DNA from: Xenopus tropicalis | Taxonomy: Eukaryota; Chordata; Amphibia; Anura; Pipidae | Assembly: GCF_000004195.4 (NCBI RefSeq) | Contig: NC_030683.2 | Coordinates: 5,899,815-5,963,814, forward strand | DNA length: 64,000 nt | Direction: 5' to 3' | Notes under the pieces: model-generated | What the model was told of the DNA's origin: nothing | The model's input: only the letters and a program-made list of their open reading frames with translations | Database searches by the model: none | Shown here: piece after piece, positions 1 through 9,527 of the stretch | Layout: every line of letters begins with the position of its first letter | Position numbering within the stretch: the first letter of the stretch is position 1 | Made by a program: the position numbers and the translations under genes

Positions 1-828
1 CCATAATTTGAATCTCCATACCTTAAGTCTACTAAAAAATCAATAAACCATTAAATAAACCCAATAGGGCTGTTCTGCCCCAATAAGGGGTAATTATATC
101 TTAGTTGGGATCAAGTACAGGTACTGTTTTATTATTACAGAGAAAAGGGAATCATTTAACCATTAAATAAACCCAATAGGGCTGTTCTGCCCCCAATAAG
201 GGGTAATTATATCTTAGTTGGGATCAAGTACAGGTACTGTTTTATTATTACAGAGAAAAGGGAATCATTTAACCATTAAATAAACCCAATAGGACTGTTA
301 TGCCCCCAATAAGGGGTAATTATATCTTAGTTGGGATCAAGTACAGGTACTGTTTTATTATTACAGAGAAAAGGGAATCATTTAACCATTAAATAAACCC
401 AATAGGGCTGTTCTGCCCCAATAAGGGGTAATTATATCTTTTTTGGGATCAAGTACAGGTACTGTTTTATTATTACAGAGAAAAGGGAATCATTTAACCA
501 TGAAATAAACCCAATAGGGCTGTTCTGCCCCAATAAGGGGTAATTATATCTTAGTTGGGATCAAGTACAGGTACTGTTTTATTATTACAGAGAAAAGGGA
601 ATCATTTAACCATGAAATAAACCCAATAGGGCTGTTCTGCCCCAATAAGGGGTAATTATATCTTAGTTGGGATCAAGTACAGGTACTGTTTTGTTATTAC
701 TGAGAAAAAGGAAATTAGTTTTAAAATTCTGAATCATTTGATTAAAATGGAGTCTATGGGCGATGGGCTTTCCATAATTCGGAGCTTTCTGGATAACGGG
801 TTTCCGGATAAGGGATCCCATACCTGTA
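1..828 (+). mobile_element. Right part of a MITE with an internal 112-bp tandem array
   Basis: The first ~45 bases match the stretch just inside the left end of the complete copy at 44674-45687, so only the extreme left end lies outside the window. From about 48 to 710 a ~112-bp unit repeats about six times; each unit has 'CCCAATAGGGCTGTTCTGCC' and 'GATCAAGTACAGGTACTG'. After the array the unique right end follows and closes with 'GGGATCCCATACCTGTA', the inverted form of the left terminus 'TACAGGTATAGGA' seen in the complete copy. No coding capacity is visible. I infer a non-autonomous DNA transposon; superfamily not assigned. Confidence 0.75.
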
Positions 829-899
829 TGTTGTCATTTTCGGAACTGTGTGCCACTGATAGGAGGAGACGTATATACGTACAGTTAAAGCTATTTTTC

Positions 900-1274
900 T
901 TAAAAGAGGTTGTTCACCTTCAAATTAACTTTTAGTATGATGTAGAGTCTGCGTTTTCTAAGACAATTTGCCATTGGTCTTCATTTTTTATTATTTGCCG
1001 TTTTTGAGTTAGTTATCCAGTTTAACCTAGCAGCCAGGCAGTGGTTTGAAAGAGAGACTGGAATATAAATAGAGGAGGGCCTAAATAGAAAGACAATAAA
1101 ACAATTGCCTCACTGTGCAATAGTTTTTTGGCTGCCGGGGTCAGTGACCCCCATTTGAAAGCAGCAAAGAGTCAGAAAAAGAAGGCAAATCATTAAAAAA
1201 CTATGAAAAATAAAAAAATGAAGACCAGTTGAAAACTTGTTAAATATTAACCTGTAGGTGACCCACCCGTTTAA
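900..1274 (+). mobile_element. TTAA-ended MITE, 'GTCAGTGACC' family, nearly full length
   Basis: It starts 'TTAAAAGAGGTTGTTCACC' and ends 'GGTGACCCACCCGTTTAA', so the ends are imperfect inverted repeats beginning with TTAA. The inside carries the family landmarks: 'CTTCATTTTTTATTATTTG', 'GGAATATAAATAGAGG', the palindromic core 'CCGGGGTCAGTGACCCCC', and 'AATGAAGACCAGTTGAAAA'. At least eight more pieces of this family lie in the window. It resembles the Xenopus T2-type MITEs (TTAA target, TTAAAGG ends); that name is from memory and unconfirmed. Confidence 0.75.
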
Positions 1275-1560
1275 GGTAGACCTACATGGGCATACTGTAT
1301 ATAAGCTGCAGATTCGGCCCCTTCAGACCAATTTGGAAGCTTATCTGCCCGTGTATGGGACCCTCTGACAGACCTGCCCGGGCCATATCTAGATGAAAAT
1401 CAATTACATCAGCAGTTTTGATTTTCCCATCGGATCAAGGCCTACATTGGCTCCTTAATGCCGCCCTCACCCTGACAGCCTGTATCCCCGTTGTTATGAT
1501 CCAATCTATTGGCCCTAGGGCCAAACAATAGGATCAGCTCAATATCCCCCACCTTAGCTT
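1275..1560. mobile_element. 'GGCCATACACGGGC' element fragment
   Basis: It carries the hallmarks of a family seen many times here: a 'CATGGGC...CTGTATATAAGCTGC' start, 'TTATCTGCCCGTGTATGGG', 'GGGCAGGTC' blocks and 'TTGGCCCTAGGGCCAAACAA'. It abuts the TTAA MITE at 1274. It has no coding capacity, and the ends are too worn to place exactly. Confidence 0.55.
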
Positions 1561-1569
1561 TCCAAACAA

Positions 1570-1664
1570 GTGTACGTGTATGTATGTATAATGTATGTAT
1601 CATGTATGTATAAAGTATGTATAATGTATGGATAATGTATGTATAATGTATGTATAATGTATGA
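1570..1664. repeat. ATGT-rich imperfect microsatellite
   Basis: Repeated 'ATGTATGTATA' blocks, about nine turns, with small variations (CATG, AAGT, GGAT). Confidence 0.9.
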
Positions 1665-2166
1665 GCAGCTCAAGATAAAGAAATAGACTTTAAATCCTAG
1701 CTTTCAGCTAGCCAGGGTGTAACACACACACAGGGGTTGCCCAGTGGCCCAATAAGACTGACATGGCTAACGGAAGAGACTTCTTTGGCACTGCAAGGGC
1801 ATTGGTGCTACAGTTGACAGTTGGCTGCAAGTGGCAGCCTATGGAATATTGGGAGGTACCTGTTTGTGATCCCTCAAACTCAAGCATATTTGGAGATATA
1901 CAGAAAAATGCCATTACACTCACCCTGCTCTTATGTTGGATATGTCCGAATGCACTGGTTTGGCCCATTATATTTTGTCTAGTGGCCAACCTCACTAAGG
2001 ATTCTACAGATCTCCCATGAGCATGTGAGCACATTGCATCATGGGAGATATAGCCCCACATGGACCAGAACGTTTCCCATAGCTAATTAATTCTTGTGTT
2101 GTTCAATGAGAATCTGCAAAGACATGATTCCATGCTGTATCTTTTTGTCTCCTTGACTGTGTACAG
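1665..2166. other. Intronic or upstream DNA before the first exon
   Basis: Unique-looking sequence without a recognised repeat. Open frames occur on both strands (1763-2020 and 1708-2061), but they overlap antisense and carry no family signature, so I do not call them. The last ~30 bases form a pyrimidine-containing acceptor for the exon at 2167. Confidence 0.5.
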
Positions 2167-2324
2167 GTTAGAGAAAGATATGGAAGCCGAGGGCAGACGT
2201 GGGAGAGCCGAGACACGGGAGCATGAACAATCAATGGCACAAATTCAACATCAACTGAAGGCAGAACAGAATAAAGTAGAGCAACTGGAGCAGTACAGAC
2301 TGGGCTACGAGAAGCTTCGTGAAG
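2167..2324 (+). CDS. Coding exon of an unrecognised coiled-coil protein (exon a)
   Basis: The exon is bounded by 'TGTACAG' upstream and a near-consensus donor 'GAAG|GTGAGT' downstream. It is 158 bases; the first base completes a codon and the last base starts one (exit phase 1). The reading begins LEKDMEAEGRRGRAE and continues through MAQIQHQLKAEQNKVEQLEQ to YEKLRE. It is almost all E, K, R, Q and L with heptad-like leucine and isoleucine spacing, as expected of a coiled coil, with no transmembrane or signal segment. The next firm exon (8170) needs phase 0, so one exon turning phase 1 into 0 must lie between; 6823-6878 is the candidate. I cannot name the gene. A processed pseudogene is unlikely because the splice sites are intact. 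Confidence 0.8.
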
Positions 2325-2548
2325 GTGAGTGGAGCAACTTCAAGCTGGGGATAGGGCATTTAGTAACTGCTACGGATGGGACTACATAACCCACAATGCA
2401 TTGCACTGGGATGTTCCTTTCCTTATTGACAACCCGTGTGCAGTGGGGGATTGTGGGATTGGGAGGATGCAGGCTGAAGGCAGGCTGAGGACAGGCGACT
2501 ACTGTTACATTTACATTGATTTTCACAGTAGCCAGCCGGATCAGTAGG
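2325..2548 (+). other. Intron start after exon a
   Basis: Non-repetitive intron sequence following the GTGAGT donor; nothing recognised. Confidence 0.6.
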
Positions 2549-3415
2549 GGAACAGGGACAGGGCTGGAACTAGGGGTAGGCAGAAGAGGCACCTGTCTAG
2601 GGTGCAACGATTGGGGGTGCCAGGCAGGTGCCCCTCCTGCCTACCCCTAGTCTGTGCTCCTTTGTGGGGACAATGATTGGGGGGTGCCAGGGAGGAGCCC
2701 CACCTGCCTACCCCTAGTCTGTGCTCCCTTGTGGGGGCCATGTGGGGGGCGCAAGGCAGGAGCCCCTCTTGCCTACCCCTAGTCTGTGCTCCCTTGGGGC
2801 GGCAATGATTGGGAGGTGCCAGGGAGGAGCTCCACCTGTCTACCCCTAGTCTGTGCTCCTTTGTGGGGACAATGATTGGGGGGTGCCAGGGAGGAGCCCC
2901 ACCTGCCTACCCCTAGTCTGTGCTCCCTTGTGGGGGCCATGTGGGGGGCGCAAGGCAGGAGCCCCTCTTGCCTACCCCTAGTCTGTGCTCCCTTGGGGCG
3001 GCAATGATTGGGAGGTGCCAGGGAGGAGCTCCACCTGCCTACCCCTAGTCCGCGCTCCCTTGTGGGGGCAACGATTGAAGGGCGCCAGGGAGGAGCTCCA
3101 CCTGCCTATCCCTAGTCTGTGCTCCCTTGTGGGGCCAATGTGTGGGACACCGGGCAGGAGCCCCTCCTCCCTACCTCTAGTCCGCACTCCCTTGTGGGGG
3201 CAACGATTGGGTGGTGCCAGACATGAGCCCCTCCTGCCTACCCCTAGTCCACGCTCCCTTGTTGGGGCAATGTGGGGGGCGCGAGGCAGGAGCCCCACCT
3301 GCCTACCCCTAGTCCGTGCTCCTTTGTGGGGGCAATGTGGGGAAAGGTAAAGGGGCGCCGTGGCCGACTGGGTTGCCTAGGGCACCTGGTCGGCTTGTCC
3401 CACCCCTGAACAGGG
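2549..3415 (+). mobile_element. Xenopus-type element with an internal ~68-bp tandem array
   Basis: It begins 'CAGGGCTGGAACTAGGGGT', carries 'GGCACCTGTCTAGGGTGCAA', and ends 'GGGTTGCCTAGGGCACC...CCCACCCCTG'. Between about 2636 and 3346 a ~60-70 bp unit containing 'CTGCCTACCCCTAGTC', 'GTGCTCCCTTGTGGGGGCAA' and 'GCCAGGGAGGAGCCCC' repeats about ten times. The related element at 9770-9964 has the same ends but only a single 'CTGCCTACCCCTAGT', so the array is a secondary expansion. Open frames on both strands follow from the repeat and are not genes. Confidence 0.75.
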
Positions 3416-4551
3416 GGTGGAGCTTAGGGAACTGTTCCAAAACATATTATTACATTAAAAATCATGATCAGGTAAGCAAATACAATCACTATGGGGTGCC
3501 AAGTGTTAGTGATTTAGTGTTTCCTTCTCCTTTTAGTGGGTATAGATCAGGCAGTGGTTTGTCAGTAGCTTCATTGTCCTGCCTTGGCAAGGAGTGATTG
3601 CCACACTGTGCCAACATGGCCTGCAGCGAACTGCCGATCAAACACCATAGTGTGCCCTATCCATTGGGCTGAGCTGTCACTGTGCCATGCTGTATCTCCA
3701 CTAAACCCCACGCCGGTGTCGGTATTGGGCACCCTGTATGGGAGACGGGCGGCCGGCTCCGGGCTGTGGGCTTATTTCCAGAGACATTTTCTGTACCTCG
3801 GCAGATTGGAGTAGCCGATCATCCAATATTTATGCTTTCTCCTTCCAGCCGAGTCTAGAGGGAGCACATCGAGTGAAGTGGAAAAAAAAAATCCTTAATG
3901 CCGTTCCGTCTATAAAAACACACAAATATGGGAATTAACAGAAAGCTAATTTTATTTGTAAAGCCTCCAGGAAAACCAGCAATTAAAAACGAGGGCAAAC
4001 GAAGGCGGCTTTGTACCTGGGAATTCGGTGTAGATTATTCTGCACCAGCGCCAAAGGGGTTAATCCGCATTGATGTCTCTGCAGCACCGAGAGTGACTGA
4101 CAGCGGCCCAGCTGACCTTTTGTAGCGCCACTGAGCTTTAAAGGGGAACTAAGGCGTTCAATTATGTATTAGCTCAATTATTTATCTTTCGTCCTTTTGC
4201 CGCGTTAAGATCTTATTCTCCGCGCTCCTCTCGTTCCTCACTCGGCTAATGTCACGGTGGGCTTTAAACATCTTCATGGGGTCAAGCAAAAAGAGGCATC
4301 CCTACTGGTTGTACATTATTTTATACAAACCGGGGTAGGATTTGCACAGAAAGCTGCCAGCCGTCTCTCCAGCAGGGTTCTGATTGTACTCCTGCGAGTG
4401 CATAAATAAAGCACATTAACATGAGAACTAAAGGCGGCCACTAGGGAAAATATATCAAATAATAGGATATTGGCAAAACGGGTTTTACAAGACACAAATT
4501 GAACCTCATATAAGTTATGTGCAAGTTTGTGCGGTAAAGATCCTTCTAGAA
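3416..4551. other. Mostly unique intron DNA; possible conserved block 4125-4290
   Basis: No repeat recognised over most of this stretch. Between about 3780 and 4290 the sequence is less low-complexity, with AT-rich binding-site-like motifs ('CAATTATGTATTAGCTCAATT', 'GCCGCGTTAAGATC', 'GGCTAATGTCACGG'), the style of a vertebrate conserved non-coding element. This rests on texture only; no alignment was possible. Short open frames here lack splice support. Confidence 0.35.
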
Positions 4552-4730
4552 CAGCGGTTCTCAACCTGTCCCTTTGGGGGTCCAACGACCCTTTCACGGC
4601 AGTCGCCTAAGACCATCAGAAAACACATATTTCCGATGGTCTTAGGAATAATTTCATGGTTGGGGGTCAGCAAAACATGAGGAACTGTATTAAAGGGTTT
4701 AGACGGCATTAGGGAGGTTGAGAACCGCTG
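4552..4730. mobile_element. SPIN-type hAT MITE, near full length (179 bp)
   Basis: Terminal inverted repeats are 'CAGCGGTTCTCAACC' and 'GGTTGAGAACCGCTG'. Inside are 'GACCCTTTCACGGCAGTCGC', 'CTAAGACCATC' and 'CATGAGGAACTGTATTAAAG', which I recognise as the SPIN ('space invader') non-autonomous family. Flanks are TTCTAGAA on the left and CTCTAGAG on the right, sharing the core TCTAGA, as in a worn 8-bp hAT target duplication. Non-coding. Confidence 0.85.
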
Positions 4731-5115
4731 CTCTAGAGCCCGGCGGCGGGTCAGGTACCTGTGGGTTACCGGCAAGAAAAGAGGGTACCCTGTGGGTTGA
4801 GGATTTTCGGATATGGGTATAGATGAGGGTCGTGGGTTGGTCAGTGGGTCTTATCCATATTTCTTATACTATATTACCTAAATTAGCTATATTTTATCCC
4901 TTTTAAACATTTTTTTAAATGTTTTTTCTACCCCGCCCACTTCTGATGTCACTTCCGGTTTACAGCAACAGCATTTCCTGTTTAATGGTGGTCAGCAGGT
5001 CACTGATTATGTTGGGGGATAAGGCAGTTGCAGGTCAGGTAGAGGGTTGCGGATCTGGGTTGTGGGTTCCGGGCTGTGGCTCCAGGTCTCAAATATTGGT
5101 TTTTTCTAGTCCCCT
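4731..5115. repeat. Interspersed repeat with 'GGGTACC...GCGGATCTGGG' ends
   Basis: The left part has 'GGGTCAGGTACCTGTGGGTT' and the right part 'GTTGCGGATCTGGGTTGTGG' around an AT-rich centre ('CTATATTTTATCCCTTTTAAA', 'CCGCCCACTTCTGATGTCAC'). The motif set is one I associate with a common Xenopus repeat; family name not known. The SPIN copy touches its left side. Confidence 0.5.
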
Positions 5116-6217
5116 CTAGGATTCCCACTTAGCTGGCACTATTGCGTACTCACACAACTTACCTTGACACTGGAATGGCAGTGGATGTGATATACTTGGA
5201 CTTTACTAAAGCATGTGATACAGTACCGCACAGAAAGTTAATAAAATTGAGGAATATTGGCCTAGAACATAATATTTGTATTTGGCCAGAGAACTGGCTG
5301 AAGGATAGATCACACAGAGTGGGGGTAAATGGAACATTTTCTAATTGGGCCAGTGTGGTTAGTGGGTCAGTCCTTGGGCCTTTGCTTTTAAACTTGGAGG
5401 GGGGCATAGACAGTACTGTTTCTATTTTTGCTGATGACACTAAATTGGGCAAAACTATAAGTTCCATGCAGGATGTGCCGCTTTGCAGAGCGATTTGACA
5501 AAATTAGATAACTGGGCAGCAGACTGGAAAATGAGGTTCAATGTTGAAAAGTGCAAAGTTCTGCACTTTGGTAGAAATAATATAAATGCGAGTTATACAC
5601 TAAATGGGAGTTTGTTGGGGTTATCCTTAATGGAGAAGGATCTGGGGTTTTTTGTAGATAACAAGTTGTCTAATTCCAGGCAGTGTCATTCTGTGGCTAC
5701 TAAAGCAAATAAAGTGCTGTCTTGTATAAAAAGGGCATTGACTCAAGGGATGAAAACATAATTTTGCCTCTTTATAGGTCCCTGGTAAGGCCTCATCTTG
5801 AGTTTTGGGGGGCAGTGACAGTGAGTATGGAGGGCAGTGACAGTGAGTATGGGGGGCAGTGACAGTGAGTATGGGGGGCAGTGACAGTGAGTATGGGGGG
5901 CAGTGACAGTGAGTAGGGGGGGCAGTGACAGTGAGTAGGGGGGGCAGTGACAGTGAGTATGGGGGGCAGTGACAGTGAGTATAGGGGGCAGTAACAATGA
6001 GTATGGGGGGCAGTTTTGGGCTCCAGTCCTTAAGAAGGATATTAATGAGCTGGAGAGAGTGCAGAGACTGCAACTAAACTGGTAAAGGGGATGGAAGAGT
6101 AAAACTATGAGGTTAGACTGTCAGGGTTGGGGATGTTTTCTCTGGATGTTGGGAATGTTTTCTCTGGAAGAGTTGAACTTGATGGACTTTGGTCTTTTTC
6201 AACCCAACTTAACTAAG
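5116..6217 (+). pseudogene. Broken L2/CR1-like non-LTR retrotransposon, reverse transcriptase part
   Basis: Translation in one frame gives DVIYLDFTKACDTVPHRKL (an RT core motif) and, after an apparent deletion downstream of VLGPLL, the catalytic-site-like FADDTKL. The frame changes near 5480 and continues LTKLDNWAADWKMRFNVEKC, then DLGFFVDNKLSNSRQCHS and KANKVLSCIKR, typical of the L2/CR1 clade. At 5805 the next coding block (LEFWG) is split by a 22-bp tandem array, after which KKDINELERVQR resumes near 6030. The tail carries 'CTTGATGGACTTTGGTC' and 'TTCAACCCAACTTAACTA', as in L2-like 3' ends. Frameshift, deletion and array make it inactive. Confidence 0.85.
5811..6015 (+). repeat. 22-bp minisatellite inside the LINE fragment
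   Basis: Unit 'GGGGGGCAGTGACAGTGAGTAT', about nine copies with minor changes. It lies exactly between RT-derived coding blocks, so it grew from LINE sequence ('TTTTGGGGGGCAGT' on the left, 'GGGGGGCAGTTTTGGGC' on the right). Confidence 0.9.
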
Positions 6218-6225
6218 TAACCAGC

Positions 6226-6504
6226 CAGTGTAGGACTTGCCCACAAGGATACCAGGAAACCTCCCGTTGGGCCCAGGTGTCAGTGGGCCCTCCTGCTCCT
6301 GACCGTTTGGCCTGTTTCATGGCCATTCCCTATTTCTGAATGGGAAGAAAGAGGAGAAAAAGATGGAAGAATAGATGCTAGCATGTAAATAAAAGAGACT
6401 GGGAGAATAAGAGGTTGGGTGAGGAAAGGAGGAAAAATAATTTGGGGAGAGGGCCTCTGGTCTAAGGTTTTCTGGCGGGCCCCTGGGGTCCCAGTCCGAC
6501 ACTG
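6226..6504. mobile_element. hAT-type MITE with perfect 8-bp target duplication
   Basis: The ends are 'CAGTGTAGGACTTGCCC' and 'GGTCCCAGTCCGACACTG', imperfect inverted repeats. Immediately outside, TAACCAGC is present on both sides (6218-6225 and 6505-6512), a perfect 8-bp duplication as made by hAT transposases. Inside are 'GGGCCCAGGTGTCAGTGGGC' and a purine-rich stretch. A truncated copy is at 39272-39535. Non-coding; the frames at 6280-6678 are incidental. Confidence 0.85.
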
Positions 6505-6539
6505 TAACCAGCAGAGATACAGCAGCAGATACACTAGCA

Positions 6540-6560
6540 CATATATATATATATATATAA
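6540..6560. repeat. (TA)n microsatellite
   Basis: Ten TA pairs next to the hAT MITE. Confidence 0.9.
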
Positions 6561-6822
6561 ACCAACTGAGATTCACCAGCGGAGAAACCCCCCCATGTGC
6601 CCAAGTTGCCAGAACTGCAAGTGGCTGGGCCCCCCGGGTTGAACTAAAAACAAATCCATTTGACACTAGTTTAGTCATTTTTTTTTCGTATCTCAGCCAT
6701 TTTTCCCCCCTTGGGTAATAACATTTAGCGACGCGGCTTTTTGCACAAAACTTAATTTAGATCACAGTTCTTTTTGCTGTTGCCTATGTTCCTATTTACA
6801 TATACGCATTCTTTTCTTTCAG

Positions 6823-6878
6823 CTTTCCGCTCCCCCCTGGCGAGGAAGAGGCAGAACGTGTTATCGCCAGTCTGGAAG
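6823..6878 (+). CDS. Candidate exon of the coiled-coil gene (exon b)
   Basis: A strong acceptor 'CATTCTTTTCTTTCAG' precedes an open stretch that, joined in phase 1 to exon a, reads FRSPLARKRQNVLSPVWK. Ending at 'GGAAG|GTTCCT' gives 56 bases and a change from phase 1 to phase 0, exactly what is missing between exon a and exon c. Against it: the donor GTTCCT is weak, and the residues are basic rather than coiled-coil-like. If unspliced, the frame stays open to a stop at about 6950, so this could also be an alternative terminal exon. The GC-rich composition differs from the neighbouring intron. Confidence 0.4.
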
Positions 6879-6949
6879 GTTCCTGCCGGATTGCCGTCCC
6901 CTGCCCATCAGGCATGTTCTAGTCTTGGCGAGACGCGCTCGGCTGGGTG

Positions 6950-7169
6950 CTAAGCTGCCAGGGCCCAGGGGCCAGCCGCACATTCATACCCCGGGGCTGC
7001 TCCCTGCTTCGCTCTTCTCTACATCAAACTAATAACACTCCCCAAGTTAATTACATTGCCAATCGCTTGCTCTGACTGCAGATTTGCTCTGGCTCCGGCA
7101 TTACTTCTTGTGTCATTTCAAGAGTGGCCCAAGAGGGTGTCAGGAAAGCAGATTTTAACCTCCTAGATT
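6950..7169. other. Possible conserved non-coding block
   Basis: Non-repetitive sequence with 'CAAACTAATAACACTCCC', 'CCAAGTTAATTACATTGCC' and 'CATTACTTCTTGTGTCATTTC'. It includes a TTAATTA homeodomain-type core. The call rests on sequence texture only. Confidence 0.3.
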
Positions 7170-7546
7170 TTAAAGGAATAGTAACACCAAAAAAGTAAAA
7201 ATGTTTTGAAGTAAATAAAATATAATGTACTGTTGCCCGCCACTAAAAAGCTGTGTGTTTGCTTCAGAAAGACTGCTATAGTTACCTGTAGCCATTCAAG
7301 CTGGAAAAAAAAGACACAGGTTACATAGCAGATAACAGAAAAGCTCTGTAGAATACAATGGGAATCTACAGAGCTAATCTGTGTTTGCACTGTAACCTGC
7401 GCCTGCTTGAATGGCTGCCCCCGGGGCTTTGTTTATATAAACTATAGTAGGGTTTCTAAAGCAAACACAGTCTTTACCTGTGCAGGGCAAGAGAACATAA
7501 TATATTAATTACTTTGCTAAAGTGTCATTTTTTTGGTGTCACTTTT
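7170..7546. mobile_element. TTAA-ended MITE, 'AGTAACACCAAAAAA' family
   Basis: It starts 'TTAAAGGAATAGTAACACC' and ends near 'TTTTTTGGTGTCACTTTT', inverted relatives. The centre is a long imperfect palindrome ('CAGGTTACATAGCAGATAAC' against 'GTAACCTGCGCCTGCTTG'). The left TTAA is present; the right one is mutated. Resembles the Xenopus T2-type group. Confidence 0.75.
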
Positions 7547-7579
7547 TAGCTGCAGAAATACTGGATGCAAAAAGACACA

Positions 7580-7945
7580 CCTTCAGTGTGTTATAGAATG
7601 AGCAATTCTTAGCAACTGGTCTTCATTTTGTATAGTTATTGAATTATTTGCCTTCTTCTTTCAACTCTTTCCAGTTTTTAAATGGGGGTCACTGACCCCG
7701 GCAGCCAAACCCTATTGCTCTGTGAGGCTACAGCTTTATTGTTATTGTTATATTTTATTACTTATCTTTCTATTCAGGCCTCTTCTATGTATATTTTCAC
7801 TCACACCACTTCTTGGTTGCTAGGGTAGTTTGGACTCTAGCAACCAGATAACTGGAGAGCTGCTGAAAAAAAAAGCTTAATAATTCAAAAACCACACATA
7901 ATAAAAAATGAAGACCAATTGCAAAAAGTCTCCCCCTTTAAATTG
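7580..7945 (-). mobile_element. 'GTCAGTGACC' MITE, reverse orientation
   Basis: Carries 'GGGGGTCACTGACCCCGGC', 'ATTCAGGCCTCTTCTATG', 'GGTTGCTAGGGTAG' and ends with 'AATGAAGACCAATTGCAAA', in reversed order relative to 900-1274. Confidence 0.75.
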
Positions 7946-8169
7946 CCACTCGTTCTTGGTTGTGCCCATCTATACATGACTGTGCACCAATTTAACTACG
8001 TACGCGCTGCTCCGTCCCCCCCAAGTACAAGCTGTGTGCATTGGTTTTTATTTTACTGCATAGATCTGTGTGTTTTTGGTATCTGATGCAAAGTTTCACC
8101 CTTGATTGTGGTGGTCCGAATATTTGCTTTCCTTTTGTAAGTTTGCCTTTATGTCTTTTATTTTTCCAG

Positions 8170-8248
8170 GCTCATATCTTATCCTACCTGCAGACCACAA
8201 GGCATCTCCATCAGCAGCTGCTCCACGTTCGGAACCAAGTCATGGATG
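8170..8248 (+). CDS. Coding exon of the coiled-coil gene (exon c)
   Basis: Acceptor 'TTATTTTTCCAG', donor 'GGATG|GTCAGT'. The 79 bases enter in phase 0 and leave in phase 1. The reading starts AHILSYLQTTRHLHQQLLHV and ends NQVMDG, amphipathic and helix-forming with regularly spaced leucines. Entry in phase 1 instead would hit TGA in the next exon, so phase 0 is required. Exon d joins cleanly. Role unknown; likely continues the coiled coil of exon a. Confidence 0.85.
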
Positions 8249-8349
8249 GTCAGTTGGGGGGCTAGACATAGGGTGTTAGGGCTGCGAGAGATGTAAAAAT
8301 CCCATCAGAGCAAGGGGCTCATCAGTTTGTTGATGTGGTCCTCATCCCG

Positions 8350-8625
8350 AAGGCCGCGCACACACTTTATTCTTTACTTTTTTGCCTTTTTGGCGCCATT
8401 TTGGTTTTCCACTGAAGAAGAACACTGTGCACCAAACATTGGATTTTTTTTCCAATAAAACCTTTTTTTTTTCTTTTGTACTAGGTCCCTAGTATATATA
8501 TATAGTATATATAGTATATACTTACACAGCCCTACAAGTGTAGGTGTAACAATATGCAAGGAAATTAAATGATATGGGTCAGTCATGGGCAGATGCTGTA
8601 ATACTCTACTCCCTGTATTCCATTA
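8350..8625. repeat. Intron segment duplicated at 9667-10232 (copy 1, lacking the insertion)
   Basis: Shares 'GAAGAAGAACACTGTGCACC', 'TTTTGTACTAGGTCCCT', a TA-rich stretch, 'ACTTACACAGCC', 'GTGTAACAATATGCAAGG' and 'CAGTCATGGGCAGATGCTG' in the same order with the second copy. Here the 'ATTTTGGTTTTCCAC' stretch runs straight into 'TGAAGAAG', whereas copy 2 has about 195 extra bases at that point. It includes TA/GTATAT microsatellite at 8500-8524. Confidence 0.85.
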
Positions 8626-8649
8626 GCATGATCCGGAAGAGCCCAAAGA

Positions 8650-9118
8650 TCAGGTTAATCCATTATCGCCCACATGGGTAGGTGGTGTAATCAAGGTGGG
8701 CATATTGGGGGAATATCAGCTTATTTGGCGACCTCAACAAATGAGTGGATCTTTCTATGTATGCCCAGCTTAAAGCTGGTGAGGTCCCGAAATGAGCAGA
8801 TCTTTCACCTATATGTCTGCCTTGAAGGGGGCAATATCGGGCTGACCTCAACGATGGTATGCAGGCTGTTGGCACAAGGACAGAATCAATGAACGGATGC
8901 AGCCCTTGATCCAATATCAAAATCATACTTGCCCAATCTCTGCCTGATTTTTACTCAGATATTGGTCAGGCAGATCTGTTGGATGGCACCATACACGGCC
9001 CAATAAGCTGCCGACTCAGTCCGGAAGGAGCAAGTAAAAAGCCACCATAGGTGGCCATACATGGGCTTATAAAAGCTTTTTACTTGCTCCTTCCGAACCG
9101 AGTCGGCAGCTTATTGCC
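8650..9118. mobile_element. 'GGCCATACATGGGC' family region ending in a long hairpin
   Basis: Degenerate 'GGTGGGCATATTGGGGGAAT' and 'CCATACACGGCCCAATAAGC' motifs of the family are present. At about 9002-9115 two ~40-base arms ('ATAAGCTGCCGACTC', 'GGAAGGAGCAAGTAAAAAGC') are nearly perfect inverted copies around 'CACCATAGGTGGCCATACAT', a potential cruciform. Confidence 0.6.
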
Positions 9119-9527
9119 CTTCAGCTCTTGTTAAATTAAAGCTTCTAGAATGCCGCATAAAGCCGAATTTGGTTTGGGCTTCTTAGAGTTATAGTTAAAC
9201 AACTGCTGCTATTAACATTAATAACAATACTTTGTGTGATTTGCTCCTTAGGTTTCATGGCAGTAGCAATATGTGCCGACTTTTGGTAGCAGGTCACATC
9301 TTTAAATGGCCCCGGACAAAGTTGCTGCCTGCCTAGTGCAGTAGGAGTTTGTATAATACACACAAGTGTATCTGTAATGGGCAGCGCTGCTGGATTCCTG
9401 CTGTCTTATGTGCAGGGGATTCATAATACAGGCTCGTTTATTGTTATCACTGTTTTGTAATTATCTTCTGAAAATTAAAATACTTGAGGGAGCTTTAGTA
9501 ATGCTGAAACTAATATCTTCCCCGCAG

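Noticed and set aside
5142..5761. Reverse transcriptase as part of a novel retroelement system
   Set aside because: The motifs match an ordinary L2/CR1-like LINE with deletion, frameshift and an internal minisatellite; it is a dead copy.
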